A stretch of DNA of 64,000 nt from Lysobacter sp. (GCA_008015835.1 SSGH01000021.1:1-64000), one strand, 5' to 3'; positions 16,782 to 26,494 are shown, counted from the stretch's first letter. The notes: generated by a model not told the origin, from the letters alone. Numbers and translations: made by a program.

Positions 16782-18491
16782 ATGCGCATCGTCGTCGGAT
16801 GGGGGTTGGCCGGCTGTTTGGGCCTGCTGGGCGGGGCGGCTTTTGCGCAAGCGGGCGGGTCTGCCGGGCCTTCGAGCCCGAGCGCCGCCGCGCCGGAGAC
16901 CGTCGTGTTCGAGGGCGTCGTGTACGACGATCGCGACGACGACGGCGTGCGCGATCGCGGCGAGCCGGGCGTGGCCGGCGTCGGGATCTCCGATGGCCTG
17001 CGCCTCGTGCGGACCGGGCGCGATGGGCGTTACCGACTGACCACCGCGCCGGGCCGCACCGTGTTCGCGATCAAACCCGCCGAATGGTCGTTCCGCGCGC
17101 GCGCCGACGGCACGCCGGCCTTTTGGGCGCATGCGCCGCGCAGCGAGGCGCAGCGACGCGAGACGCCGACCCCGAAATACGGCGGTATCGTCGCCAGCGC
17201 CGCATCGTCGGGATCGAAGATCGCGTTCGAGATCGCGCTGCGTCGCAACATCGACCGCGCGCCGGGACTCGATGTGCTGATCTTCGGCGACCCGCAGGTC
17301 AAATCGCGGGCCGATGTGGGCTATTACGCCCGCGACATCATCGACGGCGTGCTCGCCGAAACCCCTGCGCCCGCCGCGCGATTGGGCGTGAGCCTGGGCG
17401 ACATCGCAGACGACGTGCTGTCGCTGTACCCCGCGCTGAACGCCGAGACCCGCCGCCTGCGCACGCCTTGGCTGCACGCGCCGGGCAATCACGATATGGA
17501 CGTCGACGTGGCGCGCGACGAAGACGCGCTGCTGTCGTTCCGCAACGTGTTCGGCCCGGACACCTACGCGTGGGAAGAGCGCGAAGCGATTTTCGTGGTG
17601 CTGGACGACGTGATCTTCCGGCCCGGTCAAAAACCCGCGTACGTCGGCGGGTTTCGCGAAGACCAATTCGCGTTTCTCGAAGCGTATCTCGCCGACGCGC
17701 CGAAAGACCGCCTGCTGGTGCTGTCGATGCATATCCCGCTGTTCGAATCCGAAGGGCGCGACACCTTCCGCGACGCCGATCGCGAACGTTTGTTCGGCTT
17801 GCTGCGCGCATTCCCGCAGCGCTTGATCCTCAGCGCGCACAATCACACCCAGCAGCACTATTTCCACGATGCGCGCACCGGTTGGCGCGAAGCGACGCCG
17901 CTGCACGAATACAACGTCGGCGCGACCTGCGGCGCGTATTGGTCGGGCGCCAAAGACGCGCGGGGCGTGCCGGATACGACGATGGCCGACGGCACGCCGA
18001 ACGGCTACGCGCGGATGCGCGTGGACGCGAACGGGACGTACGCGCTGACGTGGCGGGTCGCGGGCGTCGAGTCCTGGACGCAGGCGTCGTCGAATCCGCA
18101 GGCCGGCGGCGCGCACGAGATGTACCTGTACGCGCCGAAAGCGCTGCGTCGCGGCGCGTATCCGGGCTGGGCCGTGTACGCCAACGTTTACATGGGCCGC
18201 GCCGACACGCGCGTGGAGTACCGCGTCGACGACGGCCCGTGGAAAGCGATGACGCGCGCGCGTCGTTTCGATCCGCGTTTGCTGTTGGAGAACGCGCGCG
18301 ACGATACCGCCGAGGCGCTGCGTGGGTACGACCGTTCGCCGGAACCGGAGCCGTCCGAACATCTGTGGCGCGGCGCGCTGCCGACCGATCTCGCGGTGGG
18401 CGCGCACCGCGTGGAGGTGCGCGCGTTCGACGCGTGGCAGGGCGAACAGCGCGCGAGCATCGAGTATCGTTTGCTCGAACCGGAGCATTGA
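16782..18491 (+). CDS. Secreted calcineurin-like phosphoesterase
   Basis: A 569-residue exported protein: signal peptide (GLAGCLGLLGGAAFAQA), an N-terminal Ig/SdrD-like domain (FEGVVYDDRDDDGVRDRGEP, about 40-120), the metallophosphoesterase core and a C-terminal beta domain. Metal-ligand motifs in order are FGDPQ, SLGDIADD, APGNHDMD, SMHIP and SAHNHTQQ. This matches the bacterial MetallophosN-core-C architecture. The substrate is unknown; phosphodiester or phosphomonoester hydrolysis at the surface or periplasm is inferred. It is followed after two bases by the YdeI-like gene. Confidence 0.88.
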   Translation: MRIVVGWGLAGCLGLLGGAAFAQAGGSAGPSSPSAAAPETVVFEGVVYDDRDDDGVRDRGEPGVAGVGISDGLRLVRTGRDGRYRLTTAPGRTVFAIKPAEWSFRARADGTPAFWAHAPRSEAQRRETPTPKYGGIVASAASSGSKIAFEIALRRNIDRAPGLDVLIFGDPQVKSRADVGYYARDIIDGVLAETPAPAARLGVSLGDIADDVLSLYPALNAETRRLRTPWLHAPGNHDMDVDVARDEDALLSFRNVFGPDTYAWEEREAIFVVLDDVIFRPGQKPAYVGGFREDQFAFLEAYLADAPKDRLLVLSMHIPLFESEGRDTFRDADRERLFGLLRAFPQRLILSAHNHTQQHYFHDARTGWREATPLHEYNVGATCGAYWSGAKDARGVPDTTMADGTPNGYARMRVDANGTYALTWRVAGVESWTQASSNPQAGGAHEMYLYAPKALRRGAYPGWAVYANVYMGRADTRVEYRVDDGPWKAMTRARRFDPRLLLENARDDTAEALRGYDRSPEPEPSEHLWRGALPTDLAVGAHRVEVRAFDAWQGEQRASIEYRLLEPEH

Positions 18492-18493
18492 GC

Positions 18494-19345
18494 ATGGCCG
18501 AACGAGGCAAGGCAAGAAAGGCGACGACTCCCAAGGCCGCAGCGCCGAAGACGTCGCCGAGCGCTCGAAAAGCGCCCTCGACGCCGGCCGCGAAGCCGTC
18601 GCCGCGCGCATCGGCGGCATCGAAATCCGCCGCAGCCAACGCCTCGACGGCGAAGCGCTCGCCCGCGCGAACATCCGCTGCGACGCGCGCACCGAAAAGC
18701 GCGTCGAAAAGTGCGCCCAAACCCGCATCGAACGCCGCGACGCGAAAGTCCGGCACCGATGCGAACACGCCGTTACCCGACGCGCTGCCGGTCATCGCGT
18801 TCGTCGACGAAGCCGCATGGGAAACGTGGCTGATCGCGCATGCCGACGCGCCCGGCCTCTGGCTGAAGATCGCGAAGAAAACCGCGGGCATCGCCTCGGT
18901 CGATTACGCCGGCGCGCTGGACGTGGCGCTGTGCCACGGTTGGATCGACGGCCAGAAGCGCGGCTTCGATGCGGACTATTTTCTGCAGCGCTTCACGCCG
19001 CGGCGGCCGAAAAGTCTGTGGTCGAAAATCAATATCGGTCATGTCGAACGCTTGATCGCCGCCGGCCGCATGCGCGCGGGCGGGCAACGCGAAATCGATG
19101 CGGCGAAAGCCGACGGGCGCTGGGCCGCGGCTTACGACGGCGCGTCGCGCATGGATGTGCCCGAGGCCTTGGCCGCGGCGCTCGCGCGCGATCCCAAGGC
19201 CGCCGCGTTCTTCGAGACGCTGAATAAGACCAATCGTTACGCGGTGTGCTGGCGCGTGCAGACCGCCAAAACCGAGGCGACGCGGGCATCGCGCGTCGAA
19301 GCGTTGGTCGCGATGTTGGCGCGCGGCGAAAAAATCCACGGCTGA
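18494..19345 (+). CDS. YdeI/OmpD-associated-family protein with histone-H1-like N-terminal tail
   Basis: A 283-residue protein. Residues 1 to about 92 are a low-complexity Ala/Lys/Ser/Pro tail (AERGKARKATTPKAAAPKT and so on) like eukaryotic-type H1 or bacterial Hc1 tails. The rest is a YdeI-family domain, with FVDEAAWETWLIAHADAPG, GWIDGQKRGFDADYFLQRFT, RRPKSLWSKINIGHVERL and FFETLNKTNRYAVCWRVQT. YdeI-domain proteins are linked to stress and peptide resistance in some bacteria; the molecular role is unclear. The ATG sits three bases after the phosphoesterase stop. The tail may bind nucleic acid or polyanions, which is inference from composition. Confidence 0.8.
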   Translation: MAERGKARKATTPKAAAPKTSPSARKAPSTPAAKPSPRASAASKSAAANASTAKRSPARTSAATRAPKSASKSAPKPASNAATRKSGTDANTPLPDALPVIAFVDEAAWETWLIAHADAPGLWLKIAKKTAGIASVDYAGALDVALCHGWIDGQKRGFDADYFLQRFTPRRPKSLWSKINIGHVERLIAAGRMRAGGQREIDAAKADGRWAAAYDGASRMDVPEALAAALARDPKAAAFFETLNKTNRYAVCWRVQTAKTEATRASRVEALVAMLARGEKIHG

Positions 19346-19370
19346 GCGCGGATCGGCGGCGACGCGTTCG

Positions 19371-20426
19371 TCAGTGCGGAGATTTTTTGTTCGGGCCGCG
19401 CGCGGCGGGCGCGGCGCTCGGGTCGGTCGCACGCGTGCGGTCGTTCGAGGCTTCGGCCGTGCCATCGCCCGCGCCGCCGGCGTACGGGTAGGCCAGCGTC
19501 GGGCCGGGCCGCAGTTGCGCCTGCCACGCCTGCAGCCGCGCTTGGATGTTCGCGCCGATGTCGATCTGCGGGAACGAGGGCTTGAAGTGCTCCGCTTTCT
19601 CGCGGGCGGCGATGCGCGTGCGCGCGCCTTCGAAGGCGGCGACGAAATCGGTGGTGTCGTTCAAGCCTTCCACCAACCACGCGCGGCCGAAATACGTGGC
19701 GTCCGATTCCGAGCCGCAGCCGAACGACGGCCGGTTCTTGCGCGACGCGGTCAGAATCAAAGTGTCGTCGTTCTTCAGCGCGGGTACGAAACCGCCGGAA
19801 TAGCAGGCGGAAATCACCAACACGCGATTGCGCACCCCGGCGTCGTCCAGCGCCTTGCGCAGTTCGTCCGGGTCGATCAGATCCAAGTAGCGCGGCGCCA
19901 TCTGCACCAGCAGTTCGTGGCCCGGCGTGCCGTGCATGGTCATGAACAGCAGCAGCACGTCCTGCTCCGGGTCCATGCGTTTCGCCACGCCGGCCAGCGC
20001 GGTGCGCAGATTGTCCAGCGTCGCCAGCGGGCGCGGCGCGGTCATCAGGCTGTCGCGATGATTGATCAGCGCGACCACGCGGTCCTGCGCGCCGAAGCGC
20101 TGGGCCATCAGCGTTTCGAGATAACGCACTTCGTTGCGGAACACGTTCTCTTCGCTGTCGCCGGCGAAACCGACGACGTACAAGTCCGGCACGCCCGGGC
20201 GCTGCGGCGCCAGTTTCGCGAGGGTGTCTTCGAGCAATTGCCGATCGCGTTCGCGCACCGCCGGGCTGGCGGCGGTTTCGCGCGCGCTGGCCTGCAGCGC
20301 GCCGCACAGCGCGAACACCGCGCATAGCACTAGCGCCTGCCACAGTTCCGGGCCGCGACGCCGACGCGACGCCGCGGTGCGCGCAACGGAAACGTCGCAG
20401 ACGGGGCGGGCGTCGGGGTCGGTCAT
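19371..20426 (-). CDS. Peptidase C13 (legumain/caspase-like) family protein
   Basis: A 351-residue predicted cysteine peptidase of clan CD. An Arg-rich N-terminus is followed by one hydrophobic segment (LWQALVLCAVFALCGALQA), which may be a signal or anchor. The catalytic histidine is in FMTMHGTPGHE and the cysteine in LVISACYSGGFVPAL, in the order and spacing of C13 enzymes. Further family text is LTASRKNRPSFGCG and DATYFG. Bacterial C13 proteins of this kind are poorly characterised. The C-terminal 50 residues are Pro/Ala-rich. The activity call rests on the visible dyad; the target is unknown. Confidence 0.82.
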   Translation of the reverse strand: MTDPDARPVCDVSVARTAASRRRRGPELWQALVLCAVFALCGALQASARETAASPAVRERDRQLLEDTLAKLAPQRPGVPDLYVVGFAGDSEENVFRNEVRYLETLMAQRFGAQDRVVALINHRDSLMTAPRPLATLDNLRTALAGVAKRMDPEQDVLLLFMTMHGTPGHELLVQMAPRYLDLIDPDELRKALDDAGVRNRVLVISACYSGGFVPALKNDDTLILTASRKNRPSFGCGSESDATYFGRAWLVEGLNDTTDFVAAFEGARTRIAAREKAEHFKPSFPQIDIGANIQARLQAWQAQLRPGPTLAYPYAGGAGDGTAEASNDRTRATDPSAAPAARGPNKKSPH

Positions 20427-20436
20427 GGCTCGCAGA

Positions 20437-21144
20437 TTAAAGCGCGGCGGCCTCGCTGGCGATAGCTAAATCTTGGAACGATTCGACCCGCGGATGACTA
20501 TGCGCGGCATCGCCCGTTCGCGGCGTCGGGTAGTCCTCCCGGCGGTCGATCAACGCGGTGCGCAGGCCGGCCTCGCGGGCGGCGTCCAACTCTTCCACCA
20601 CATCGGACAGGAACAGAATCTCGCCCGGGGCCTGCGCGAGCCGGCGCGCGATTTCGCGGTAGCTGCCGGCGTCGCGCTTGTGACCCACTTCGGTGTCGAA
20701 CCACGCCCCGAACAGAGGGCTGAGGTCGCCCGCATCGGTGTGGCCGAAGAACAGCCGCTGCGCCGGCACCGAGCCGGAGGAATACACCGCCAGCGGGATG
20801 CCCGCCGCGTGCCACGCGCGCAGCCGCTCGGCCGCGTCCGGGTAGATGTGCGCCGTGAAGTCCGCACTGTTGTAGCCGGCCTGCCAGATCATGCCCTGCA
20901 GCGCCTTCAGCGCCGTGTGCTTGCGGTCTTCGTCGATCATGCCCTGCAGCAATTCGACGATCATGTCGTCGCTGCACATCGTGCCGTGCTCGGTCGCCAC
21001 CGTGTCCAGCCAACGCCGCACCTCCGGCTCACGCCCGCGCGCCCGCACGAACCCGGGCAACGCCTGCCGCGCGTAGGGAAACAGCACGTCCTTCACGAAC
21101 GAGATGGAGGAGGTGGTGCCTTCGATGTCGGTGAGAATGAGCAT
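20437..21144 (-). CDS. mtnC: Acireductone synthase (enolase-phosphatase E1)
   Basis: HAD-family enzyme of methionine salvage. It enolises and dephosphorylates 2,3-diketo-5-methylthiopentyl-1-phosphate to acireductone. The HAD nucleophile region [26 protein letters not shown] and the late motif [15 protein letters not shown] are intact; 235 residues is typical. It belongs with mtnD and mtnB upstream, but an AT-rich gene ends just seven bases before its ATG, so its native promoter or coupling has been altered. Confidence 0.95.
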   Translation of the reverse strand: MLILTDIEGTTSSISFVKDVLFPYARQALPGFVRARGREPEVRRWLDTVATEHGTMCSDDMIVELLQGMIDEDRKHTALKALQGMIWQAGYNSADFTAHIYPDAAERLRAWHAAGIPLAVYSSGSVPAQRLFFGHTDAGDLSPLFGAWFDTEVGHKRDAGSYREIARRLAQAPGEILFLSDVVEELDAAREAGLRTALIDRREDYPTPRTGDAAHSHPRVESFQDLAIASEAAAL

Positions 21145-21151
21145 ATGGCAG

Positions 21152-21985
21152 TTATTTTCGCGAATTGGATTTGTTTGTTAGGCGTTTCAAGCTGGCGGAT
21201 AGCCTATAAAATTTGCTTTGAGTAGTTTGTTCGATTTTTTCAGGGTAGGAAACCAAATCCAATTCTTTCCTTATCGCAACCATCAGCGCATCTTGGAGGG
21301 GAACCACTAATTTAATCTGTTCGACTAGTTCTTCTGTGTAAGATTTTAGTGATTTTTCATGCTCTCGATATAATTCGGCTCTCTTCTTCGAAAAGAGGTC
21401 CGCCAGGCTTTGCGACTCGTCTAAGGAGTTTTTAAGAGCTATAAATTTCTCTGAATTATATTTTCCGGATTCATTAATTTGCTTCATTTCGGCAATAATT
21501 CGAGAGGCTTCTGTATGGTTGTTCTCAAAAAAAGAATCACTGATTTTGATCTGGATGTTGATATGATGGATTGGCGTTGATTTTTTTAGAAGGTGTAATA
21601 GGATTTCCCCGTACTTGAGATTGAGCTCTCTAGCAAGGACTACTGTTTCTGGTTGCGCTACAAGTTGAAGTCTGGCTGATGCGCTTTGAAACTCCGATAA
21701 GCCGTCGCCTATGTTTTGAGTCACGGGGTCAATGCTGGGAATTCTTCCGAAAAAGCCGCCTACCTTTGCAGTTTCTTCAGCGGCTTTTAGATATACCTCT
21801 TTTCTCAAATTGTTAAGTCGATCTCTCTCTTTTTGGTTGGCATCGTGTTCGAGTTGCTTGAGCAATCTTTTAGTATTGCTGGCGTTTGAAATCATTACCC
21901 CGCCTAGAGTCACTATCGACGCTATAAGGCCAGACCAAACTACGCTGGGGACTAAAGAAAGAAGCTCTATTAGTGAGTAATCCAT
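21152..21985 (-). CDS. Unknown AT-rich membrane-anchored coiled-coil protein
   Basis: I do not recognise this 277-residue protein. It has one hydrophobic helix near the N-terminus ([20 protein letters not shown], 13-32). Highly charged helices follow, probably coiled coil ([25 protein letters not shown] is split here as [13 protein letters not shown] and [12 protein letters not shown]). Much of the rest is rich in Lys, Glu, Ser, Asn and Ile. Base composition and codon use (TTT, ATA, AAT, TTA) differ sharply from every neighbour, a clear sign of recent transfer. It lies between mtnD and mtnC in the same direction, ending seven bases before mtnC. The topology suggests an inner-membrane anchor with a cytoplasmic rod. 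An accessory or defence role is possible but unsupported. Confidence 0.8.
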   Translation of the reverse strand: MDYSLIELLSLVPSVVWSGLIASIVTLGGVMISNASNTKRLLKQLEHDANQKERDRLNNLRKEVYLKAAEETAKVGGFFGRIPSIDPVTQNIGDGLSEFQSASARLQLVAQPETVVLARELNLKYGEILLHLLKKSTPIHHINIQIKISDSFFENNHTEASRIIAEMKQINESGKYNSEKFIALKNSLDESQSLADLFSKKRAELYREHEKSLKSYTEELVEQIKLVVPLQDALMVAIRKELDLVSYPEKIEQTTQSKFYRLSASLKRLTNKSNSRK

Positions 21986-22106
21986 GATGTTTTATTAGCT
22001 CCACTCCTTAGTATCACGCGGCTCTACTATTCGCGCGTCTATCTTTATGACGCCTTTCACGACAACTTGGTTCCAGCGGCATAAAAATTAGTAGAGATTT
22101 GATCAA

Positions 22107-22652
22107 TTACCTCTCATGTCGCGGAAACTGCTTCGCAATCTCCGTCCCGGTGAAATGCCCCACCCAGCCATCGGGTTGTTGGAAGAAGCGGATCGCGACG
22201 AAGCTCGGTTCCGGGCCCATATCGAACCAATGCGTGGTTTTGTCGGGCACGGAAATCAAATCGCCGGCTTCGCAGAGCACCTCGTAGACCTTGCCGTCGA
22301 CATGCAGGTCGAACAGGCCGGAGCCAGCGACGAAGAAGCGCACTTCGTCTTCGACGTGATAGTGCTCGTCGAGGAATTTCTGGCGCATCGCTTCGCGGTT
22401 GGGGTTGTCGGGCGCGATGCTCACCACGTCGATAGTGACGAAGTTGCGCTCGGCGCTGATGCGGTCGATGTCGGCGCGATAGGCGGCGATGATCGTCTCC
22501 GGCGGATCGCCGGGGGCGATCGGCGCCGCGGCTTCCCAGCGTTCGAAATCGACGCCGAGCTTCGCCAATTCGGCGGCGATGTGCGCGTGGTCGTGGGCGA
22601 CGAACAGAGGCGCGTCGGGGCGATTTTCGTCGAAGATGCGCAGGCGGCTCAT
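22107..22652 (-). CDS. mtnD: Acireductone dioxygenase
   Basis: Cupin metalloenzyme of methionine salvage. With Fe it cleaves acireductone to the keto acid of methionine and formate. Metal ligands are H-x-H-x4-E in [18 protein letters not shown] and the later His in KTTHWFDMG. At 181 residues it is normal. The ATG at 22652 begins [13 protein letters not shown]. The reading frame is open further upstream, but that part lies in repeat-bearing DNA and does not look coding. 121 AT-rich bases separate it from the foreign gene downstream. Confidence 0.95.
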   Translation of the reverse strand: MSRLRIFDENRPDAPLFVAHDHAHIAAELAKLGVDFERWEAAAPIAPGDPPETIIAAYRADIDRISAERNFVTIDVVSIAPDNPNREAMRQKFLDEHYHVEDEVRFFVAGSGLFDLHVDGKVYEVLCEAGDLISVPDKTTHWFDMGPEPSFVAIRFFQQPDGWVGHFTGTEIAKQFPRHER

Positions 22653-22780
22653 GCGTTGGGTCCGAGAAGAGAAACGATGATGGCCATGATGGGGCCGGGC
22701 GGTAGGGCGATCAACGCCGCGCGGGGAATTCTCGGGTGCGGAACGCCTTAGGAGTGCGCGTAAGGAAGGTTTGAATCGCT

Positions 22781-22860
22781 CGTCGCCCCGGCGAAAGCCG
22801 GGGCCCATCGCTTCGGTCCACCACTCCCATAGCGGGATCCCGGCTTTCGCCGGGATGACG
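22781..22860. repeat. Intergenic REP-like inverted repeat
   Basis: Two arms face each other. CGTCGCCCCGGCGAAAGCCG begins the left arm. The right arm is the reverse complement of CGTCATCCCGGCGAAAGCCG. About 30 bases lie between them. Each arm also folds on itself (CCGGC-GAAA-GCCGG). This type of element is widespread between genes in Xanthomonadales. It lies in the mtnB-mtnD gap (22653-22956), where I see no gene. Confidence 0.75.
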
Positions 22861-22956
22861 GCAGTGAACTATTCAGACCTTCCTCGAGCCCGACGGTTTT
22901 CCGCGGACTGGATGGAGCGGGCCTGAAAGTCCTCCTAAGCCGCGCGTTCTTCCGAC

Positions 22957-23598
22957 TCAACCGCGCAGGCGGCGCAGATCCAATTCGCACCCGATCAAGA
23001 ATTCGAAGGCGTCCAGATGCCGCCGCGCTTCGGCCATGTCGCGGCCCCAGGCGTAGAGGCCGTGGCCGTCGATCAGATAGCCCCACTGCGGGCCGGCGTC
23101 GAGCAGCGTTTCCACCTGCGCGGCCAGAAACGGCATGTCCTGGGTGTTCGGCAACACCGGCAGGTCGATCGCGGCCTCGTGGGTGTGGTTGCCGGCGAAG
23201 GCCTTGAGCAGTTCGTAACCTTCCAACCGCATCGCGCCCGCGCCGCCGTACAGCCGCGAGGCCACGGTCTGATTGTGCGAATGCGTGTGCAGCACGCAGC
23301 CGATGTCCGGGAAGCGCCGATACAACTGCGTGTGCAGCAGGGTTTCGGCGGACGGGCGATGGTCGCTGCCGACGGCGCGGCCGTCGAAATCGACCACCAT
23401 GATGTCGGCGGGCGTGAGCTTGCCCTTGTCGCGCCCGGAGACGGTGATCGCCGCATGACGATCGTCCAGGCGCCGCGAAAAGTTGCTGCTGGTCGCGGGC
23501 GTCCAGCCGGCGGCGGCCAGTTCGCGCACGTTGACGATGATTTGCTCGGCCAACACGGCGAGCCGGGCGGTGTCGTAGGGCGGGGCGAAAGCGTTCAT
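22957..23598 (-). CDS. mtnB: Methylthioribulose-1-phosphate dehydratase
   Basis: Class II aldolase-fold zinc enzyme that dehydrates MTRu-1-P in methionine salvage. Ligand histidines are in [10 protein letters not shown] and [11 protein letters not shown]. The substrate region [12 protein letters not shown] and [19 protein letters not shown] are typical. 213 residues. An in-frame ATG three codons upstream (MRAMNAF) is also possible, and neither start has a strong ribosome site. First gene of the mtnB-mtnD-[insert]-mtnC set. mtnA is not in the window. Confidence 0.94.
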   Translation of the reverse strand: MNAFAPPYDTARLAVLAEQIIVNVRELAAAGWTPATSSNFSRRLDDRHAAITVSGRDKGKLTPADIMVVDFDGRAVGSDHRPSAETLLHTQLYRRFPDIGCVLHTHSHNQTVASRLYGGAGAMRLEGYELLKAFAGNHTHEAAIDLPVLPNTQDMPFLAAQVETLLDAGPQWGYLIDGHGLYAWGRDMAEARRHLDAFEFLIGCELDLRRLRG

Positions 23599-23749
23599 GG
23601 CGCGCATTGTAGAGGCTGCGCACGCCGAAGCCCGGCTGAATTCGGAACGAACGTCGCATCGCGATTCGGTCTGGACTTGATCCGGCTCAATGTCGTCATG
23701 CGCCCCCGGCCCGAGACTGCGGGCCATCCTCCCACAGGTGCCTAGCCAC

Positions 23750-24091
23750 ATGAGCCACGATGCCTCCCGCCGCCGTTTCCTGACCACCGCCGTCGCCGCT
23801 GCCGCCGCTGCGCCCATCGCGCTCAGCGCGTTGAACGCGACCGCCGCCGCGCCGGCCGCCGCCGCCAAGCCGCTGCCGAAGCTGCCGTTGACCGACAACG
23901 CCGCCAAAGCCTTGGCCTATACCGAAAACGCCGCCGCGGTGAAGCACGCCGCGTTCAAAGCGGGCAGCAACTGCGCCAACTGCAACTTCTTCAAAGGCGC
24001 GAAGGGCGCCGCCACCGGCCCTTGCACCATCTTCCCGAAGAACAGCGTGGTCGCGAAGGGCTGGTGCAGCGCCTGGGCGAAGAAGCCGTAA
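23750..24091 (+). CDS. High-potential iron-sulfur protein (HiPIP)
   Basis: A small periplasmic electron carrier (113 residues). A Tat signal is visible ([20 protein letters not shown]). The mature part has the four cluster cysteines in [16 protein letters not shown] and GWCSAW, as in HiPIPs that hold one [4Fe-4S] cluster. Export by Tat after cluster insertion fits. It diverges from mtnB and is closed by the palindromic terminator at 24116-24143. Confidence 0.93.
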   Translation: MSHDASRRRFLTTAVAAAAAAPIALSALNATAAAPAAAAKPLPKLPLTDNAAKALAYTENAAAVKHAAFKAGSNCANCNFFKGAKGAATGPCTIFPKNSVVAKGWCSAWAKKP

Positions 24092-24115
24092 GTCCGGCTT
24101 CGGTTTCGGCAAACA

Positions 24116-24143
24116 AAAACGGCGCGGAATTCCGCGCCGTTTT
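24116..24143. terminator. Symmetrical bidirectional terminator
   Basis: A perfect palindrome with half AAAACGGCGCGGAA, giving a GC stem flanked by A- and T-runs. It ends both the HiPIP gene and the convergent permease gene. Confidence 0.85.
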
Positions 24144-24167
24144 CGTGTGCGTCGACTGGAGACGGAA

Positions 24168-25715
24168 TTACGGCCCGGTGTTCGGACCTTCCTGCACCAG
24201 CGGGTCTGCTTCCAACTTCGAGTCTTTGCTGTGCCCGTGCAGCAAATGTTCGTTGCCGGGCGCGAGGTGGCTGCGGCGGCGCGCGTAGAGGAAGTACACG
24301 ATCAGGCCGAGCGCGGCCCAGAAGCAGAAGAACTTGATCGTCGGGTTCCAGCCCAGGCTGAAGAACAGCAGCACGCAGCCGGCCATCGCCAGCGGGCCGA
24401 CGATCCACACCAACGGCGTGCGGAACGGACGCACGCGGTTCGGGTCGCTCTTGCGCAGAATCAACACGCCGGCGGTGACCATGAAGAAGGCGAACAGCGT
24501 ACCGGCGTTGGAGATATCGGCCAGGATGTCCACCGGGAACAGCGCGGCGAAGAACGCCACGAACACGCCCGTGATCCAGGTGACGACGTGCGGCGTGTGG
24601 TACTTCGGATGCACCGAGGCCAGTTTTTCCGGCAGCAAGCCATCGCGCGACATCGTGAACAGAATGCGGGTCTGGCCGAACATCATCATCAGCACCACCG
24701 AGGGCAGCGCCAGGATCGCGGCGGCGGCCACCATGTCGCCGATTTTCGGCCAGCCGATTTCGCGCAGCACGAAGGCCAGCGGTTCTTTCGATTGCGACAA
24801 CACCCCGCCCGGCTGCGCGCCCATCGCGCCGACCGCCGCGTAAGCGACCAGCAGATAGAAGATGGTGCAGATGCCGAGCGAGCCGATCAGACCGATCGGG
24901 ATATTGCGGTTCGGGTTTTTGGTTTCTTCCGCGGCCGTGGACACCGCGTCGAAGCCGACGTAGGCGAAGAAGATCGAGGCGGCCGCGCCCAGCACACCCA
25001 CGCCCGACAGCGGCGTGCCCCAGCCGTTCGGCAGCATCGGTTCGAAGTTGCTGCCTTGCACCGCCGGGAAGGCCAATGCGATGAAGGCGGTGAGGGCGGC
25101 GATCTTGATCATCACCAGCACTGCGGTGACTTTGGCCGACTTCGACGTGCCCAGGACCAGCAGCATCGTGACCAGCAGCGAGAGCAGGAAGGCGATCAGG
25201 TTGAAACCGCCTTTGTGATCGACGCCGTCGACTTTGTGGATCACCGCGCCGTTGGCCGTCTGCTCGACCCAGAACGGACCTGCGGTGAGGAAATCGGGCA
25301 AGCCGAATCCGTGATGCGCGAGGAAGCCGTTGGCGTACCCCGACCATCCGACCGAGACCGCACCAGCGGCGACCGCGTATTCGAGAATCAATGCCCAGCC
25401 GACCATCCAGGCGATCAATTCGCCCAACACGGCGTAGGAGTAGGTGTAGGCGGAGCCGGAGACCGGCACCATCGCCGCGATTTCGGAGTAGATCAGCGCC
25501 GTCAGCGCGCAGACCACGCCGGCGATGATGAAGGAATACATCATGCCGGGGCCGGCTTTGTTGGCCGCGACCGCGGTCAGCACGAAGATGCCGGTGCCGA
25601 TGACCGCGCCGATGCCGAGCATGGTCAGATCGAAGGCGCCGAGCTGGCGTTTGAGCGACCGTTTTTCGGCGGTCTCCAGAATCAGATCGAGCGGTTTGAT
25701 TCGCTGGAACAGCAT
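24168..25715 (-). CDS. APC-superfamily amino acid permease (CAT-like)
   Basis: A 515-residue inner-membrane transporter with about 12 helices. The first-helix motif is FDLTMLGIGAVIGTGIFVL, followed by SGSAYTYSYAVLGELIAWMVGW and FFAYVGFDAVSTAAEETKNP, all hallmarks of the cationic/neutral amino acid permease branch. The ATG at 25715 has GGGGAG six bases upstream, which decides it over longer readings. It probably imports amino acids by proton symport. The substrate cannot be read from the sequence. Confidence 0.92.
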   Translation of the reverse strand: MLFQRIKPLDLILETAEKRSLKRQLGAFDLTMLGIGAVIGTGIFVLTAVAANKAGPGMMYSFIIAGVVCALTALIYSEIAAMVPVSGSAYTYSYAVLGELIAWMVGWALILEYAVAAGAVSVGWSGYANGFLAHHGFGLPDFLTAGPFWVEQTANGAVIHKVDGVDHKGGFNLIAFLLSLLVTMLLVLGTSKSAKVTAVLVMIKIAALTAFIALAFPAVQGSNFEPMLPNGWGTPLSGVGVLGAAASIFFAYVGFDAVSTAAEETKNPNRNIPIGLIGSLGICTIFYLLVAYAAVGAMGAQPGGVLSQSKEPLAFVLREIGWPKIGDMVAAAAILALPSVVLMMMFGQTRILFTMSRDGLLPEKLASVHPKYHTPHVVTWITGVFVAFFAALFPVDILADISNAGTLFAFFMVTAGVLILRKSDPNRVRPFRTPLVWIVGPLAMAGCVLLFFSLGWNPTIKFFCFWAALGLIVYFLYARRRSHLAPGNEHLLHGHSKDSKLEADPLVQEGPNTGP

Positions 25716-25876
25716 TGACGACTCCCCGGTAAGACGAACGAAGGATGCCGGCGTCCTGCGCGGCACCGGAACCCGGCGACCATACCCGGCCCGTCGCGTC
25801 GGCACAAGCGCGGGGCATGGCGTCCGATGCGGCGACCGGCATAATGCCGCTCCCGTTCTTGGTGGTGCGCCGCAGC

Positions 25877-26494
25877 ATGATGTCCGACGACCCGCGCGCC
25901 TCGCGGCCGCAAGCCGAGAGGGCGCATTCCGCCTCGCCGCAGACGGCGCTGTCCGATGCGTTCGCCGACTACGCCATGCGCTGGCCGGACGAAGCCGACG
26001 TGGCGGAAGCGTTTCGGACCTTGCTCGCGGAGGCCGACCTGCCGGAGACGGCCGACCCGTTCGCCCGCGCGCGTCTGGCCGGGCATTTCACCGCGTCCGC
26101 ATGGTTGGTGGATCGCGCCGGCATACGCTTGCTGATGACCCATCACCGCAAACTCGACCGCTGGCTGCAGCTCGGCGGTCATGCCGACGGCGATCGCGAT
26201 CTGGCGGCGGTCGCGCTGAAAGAGGCCGAGGAGGAATCGGGCTTGACCGATTTGGTGGTGGAACCCGCCATCTTCGATCTCGATCGCCATTGGATCCCCG
26301 AGCGCGGCGATGTGCCGGGCCATTGGCATTACGACGCGCGCTATGTCGTTCGCGCCACCGGCGACGAGAGTTTCGCGATCAGCGACGAATCGCACGACTT
26401 GGCGTGGCGCGAGATCGCGGCCTTGCCCGACGATCCGAACCTCGACCCCTCGATCCTGCGCATGGCGCGGAAATGGGTAAGCCGACGCGCTTAA
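25877..26494 (+). CDS. Nudix hydrolase
   Basis: A 205-residue Nudix-fold protein. The Nudix box is GGHADGDRDLAAVALKEAEE followed by ESGL. It matches the usual pattern in the glycines and the EE pair, but Lys replaces the usual Arg and the first Glu is replaced. The long form around it (LMTHHRKLDRWLQLGGHADG, RHWIPERGDVPGHWHYDARY) resembles Nudix proteins annotated as general phosphohydrolases. Two adjacent ATGs (25877 and 25880) could start it. The substrate is unknown. Confidence 0.82.
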   Translation: MMSDDPRASRPQAERAHSASPQTALSDAFADYAMRWPDEADVAEAFRTLLAEADLPETADPFARARLAGHFTASAWLVDRAGIRLLMTHHRKLDRWLQLGGHADGDRDLAAVALKEAEEESGLTDLVVEPAIFDLDRHWIPERGDVPGHWHYDARYVVRATGDESFAISDESHDLAWREIAALPDDPNLDPSILRMARKWVSRRA

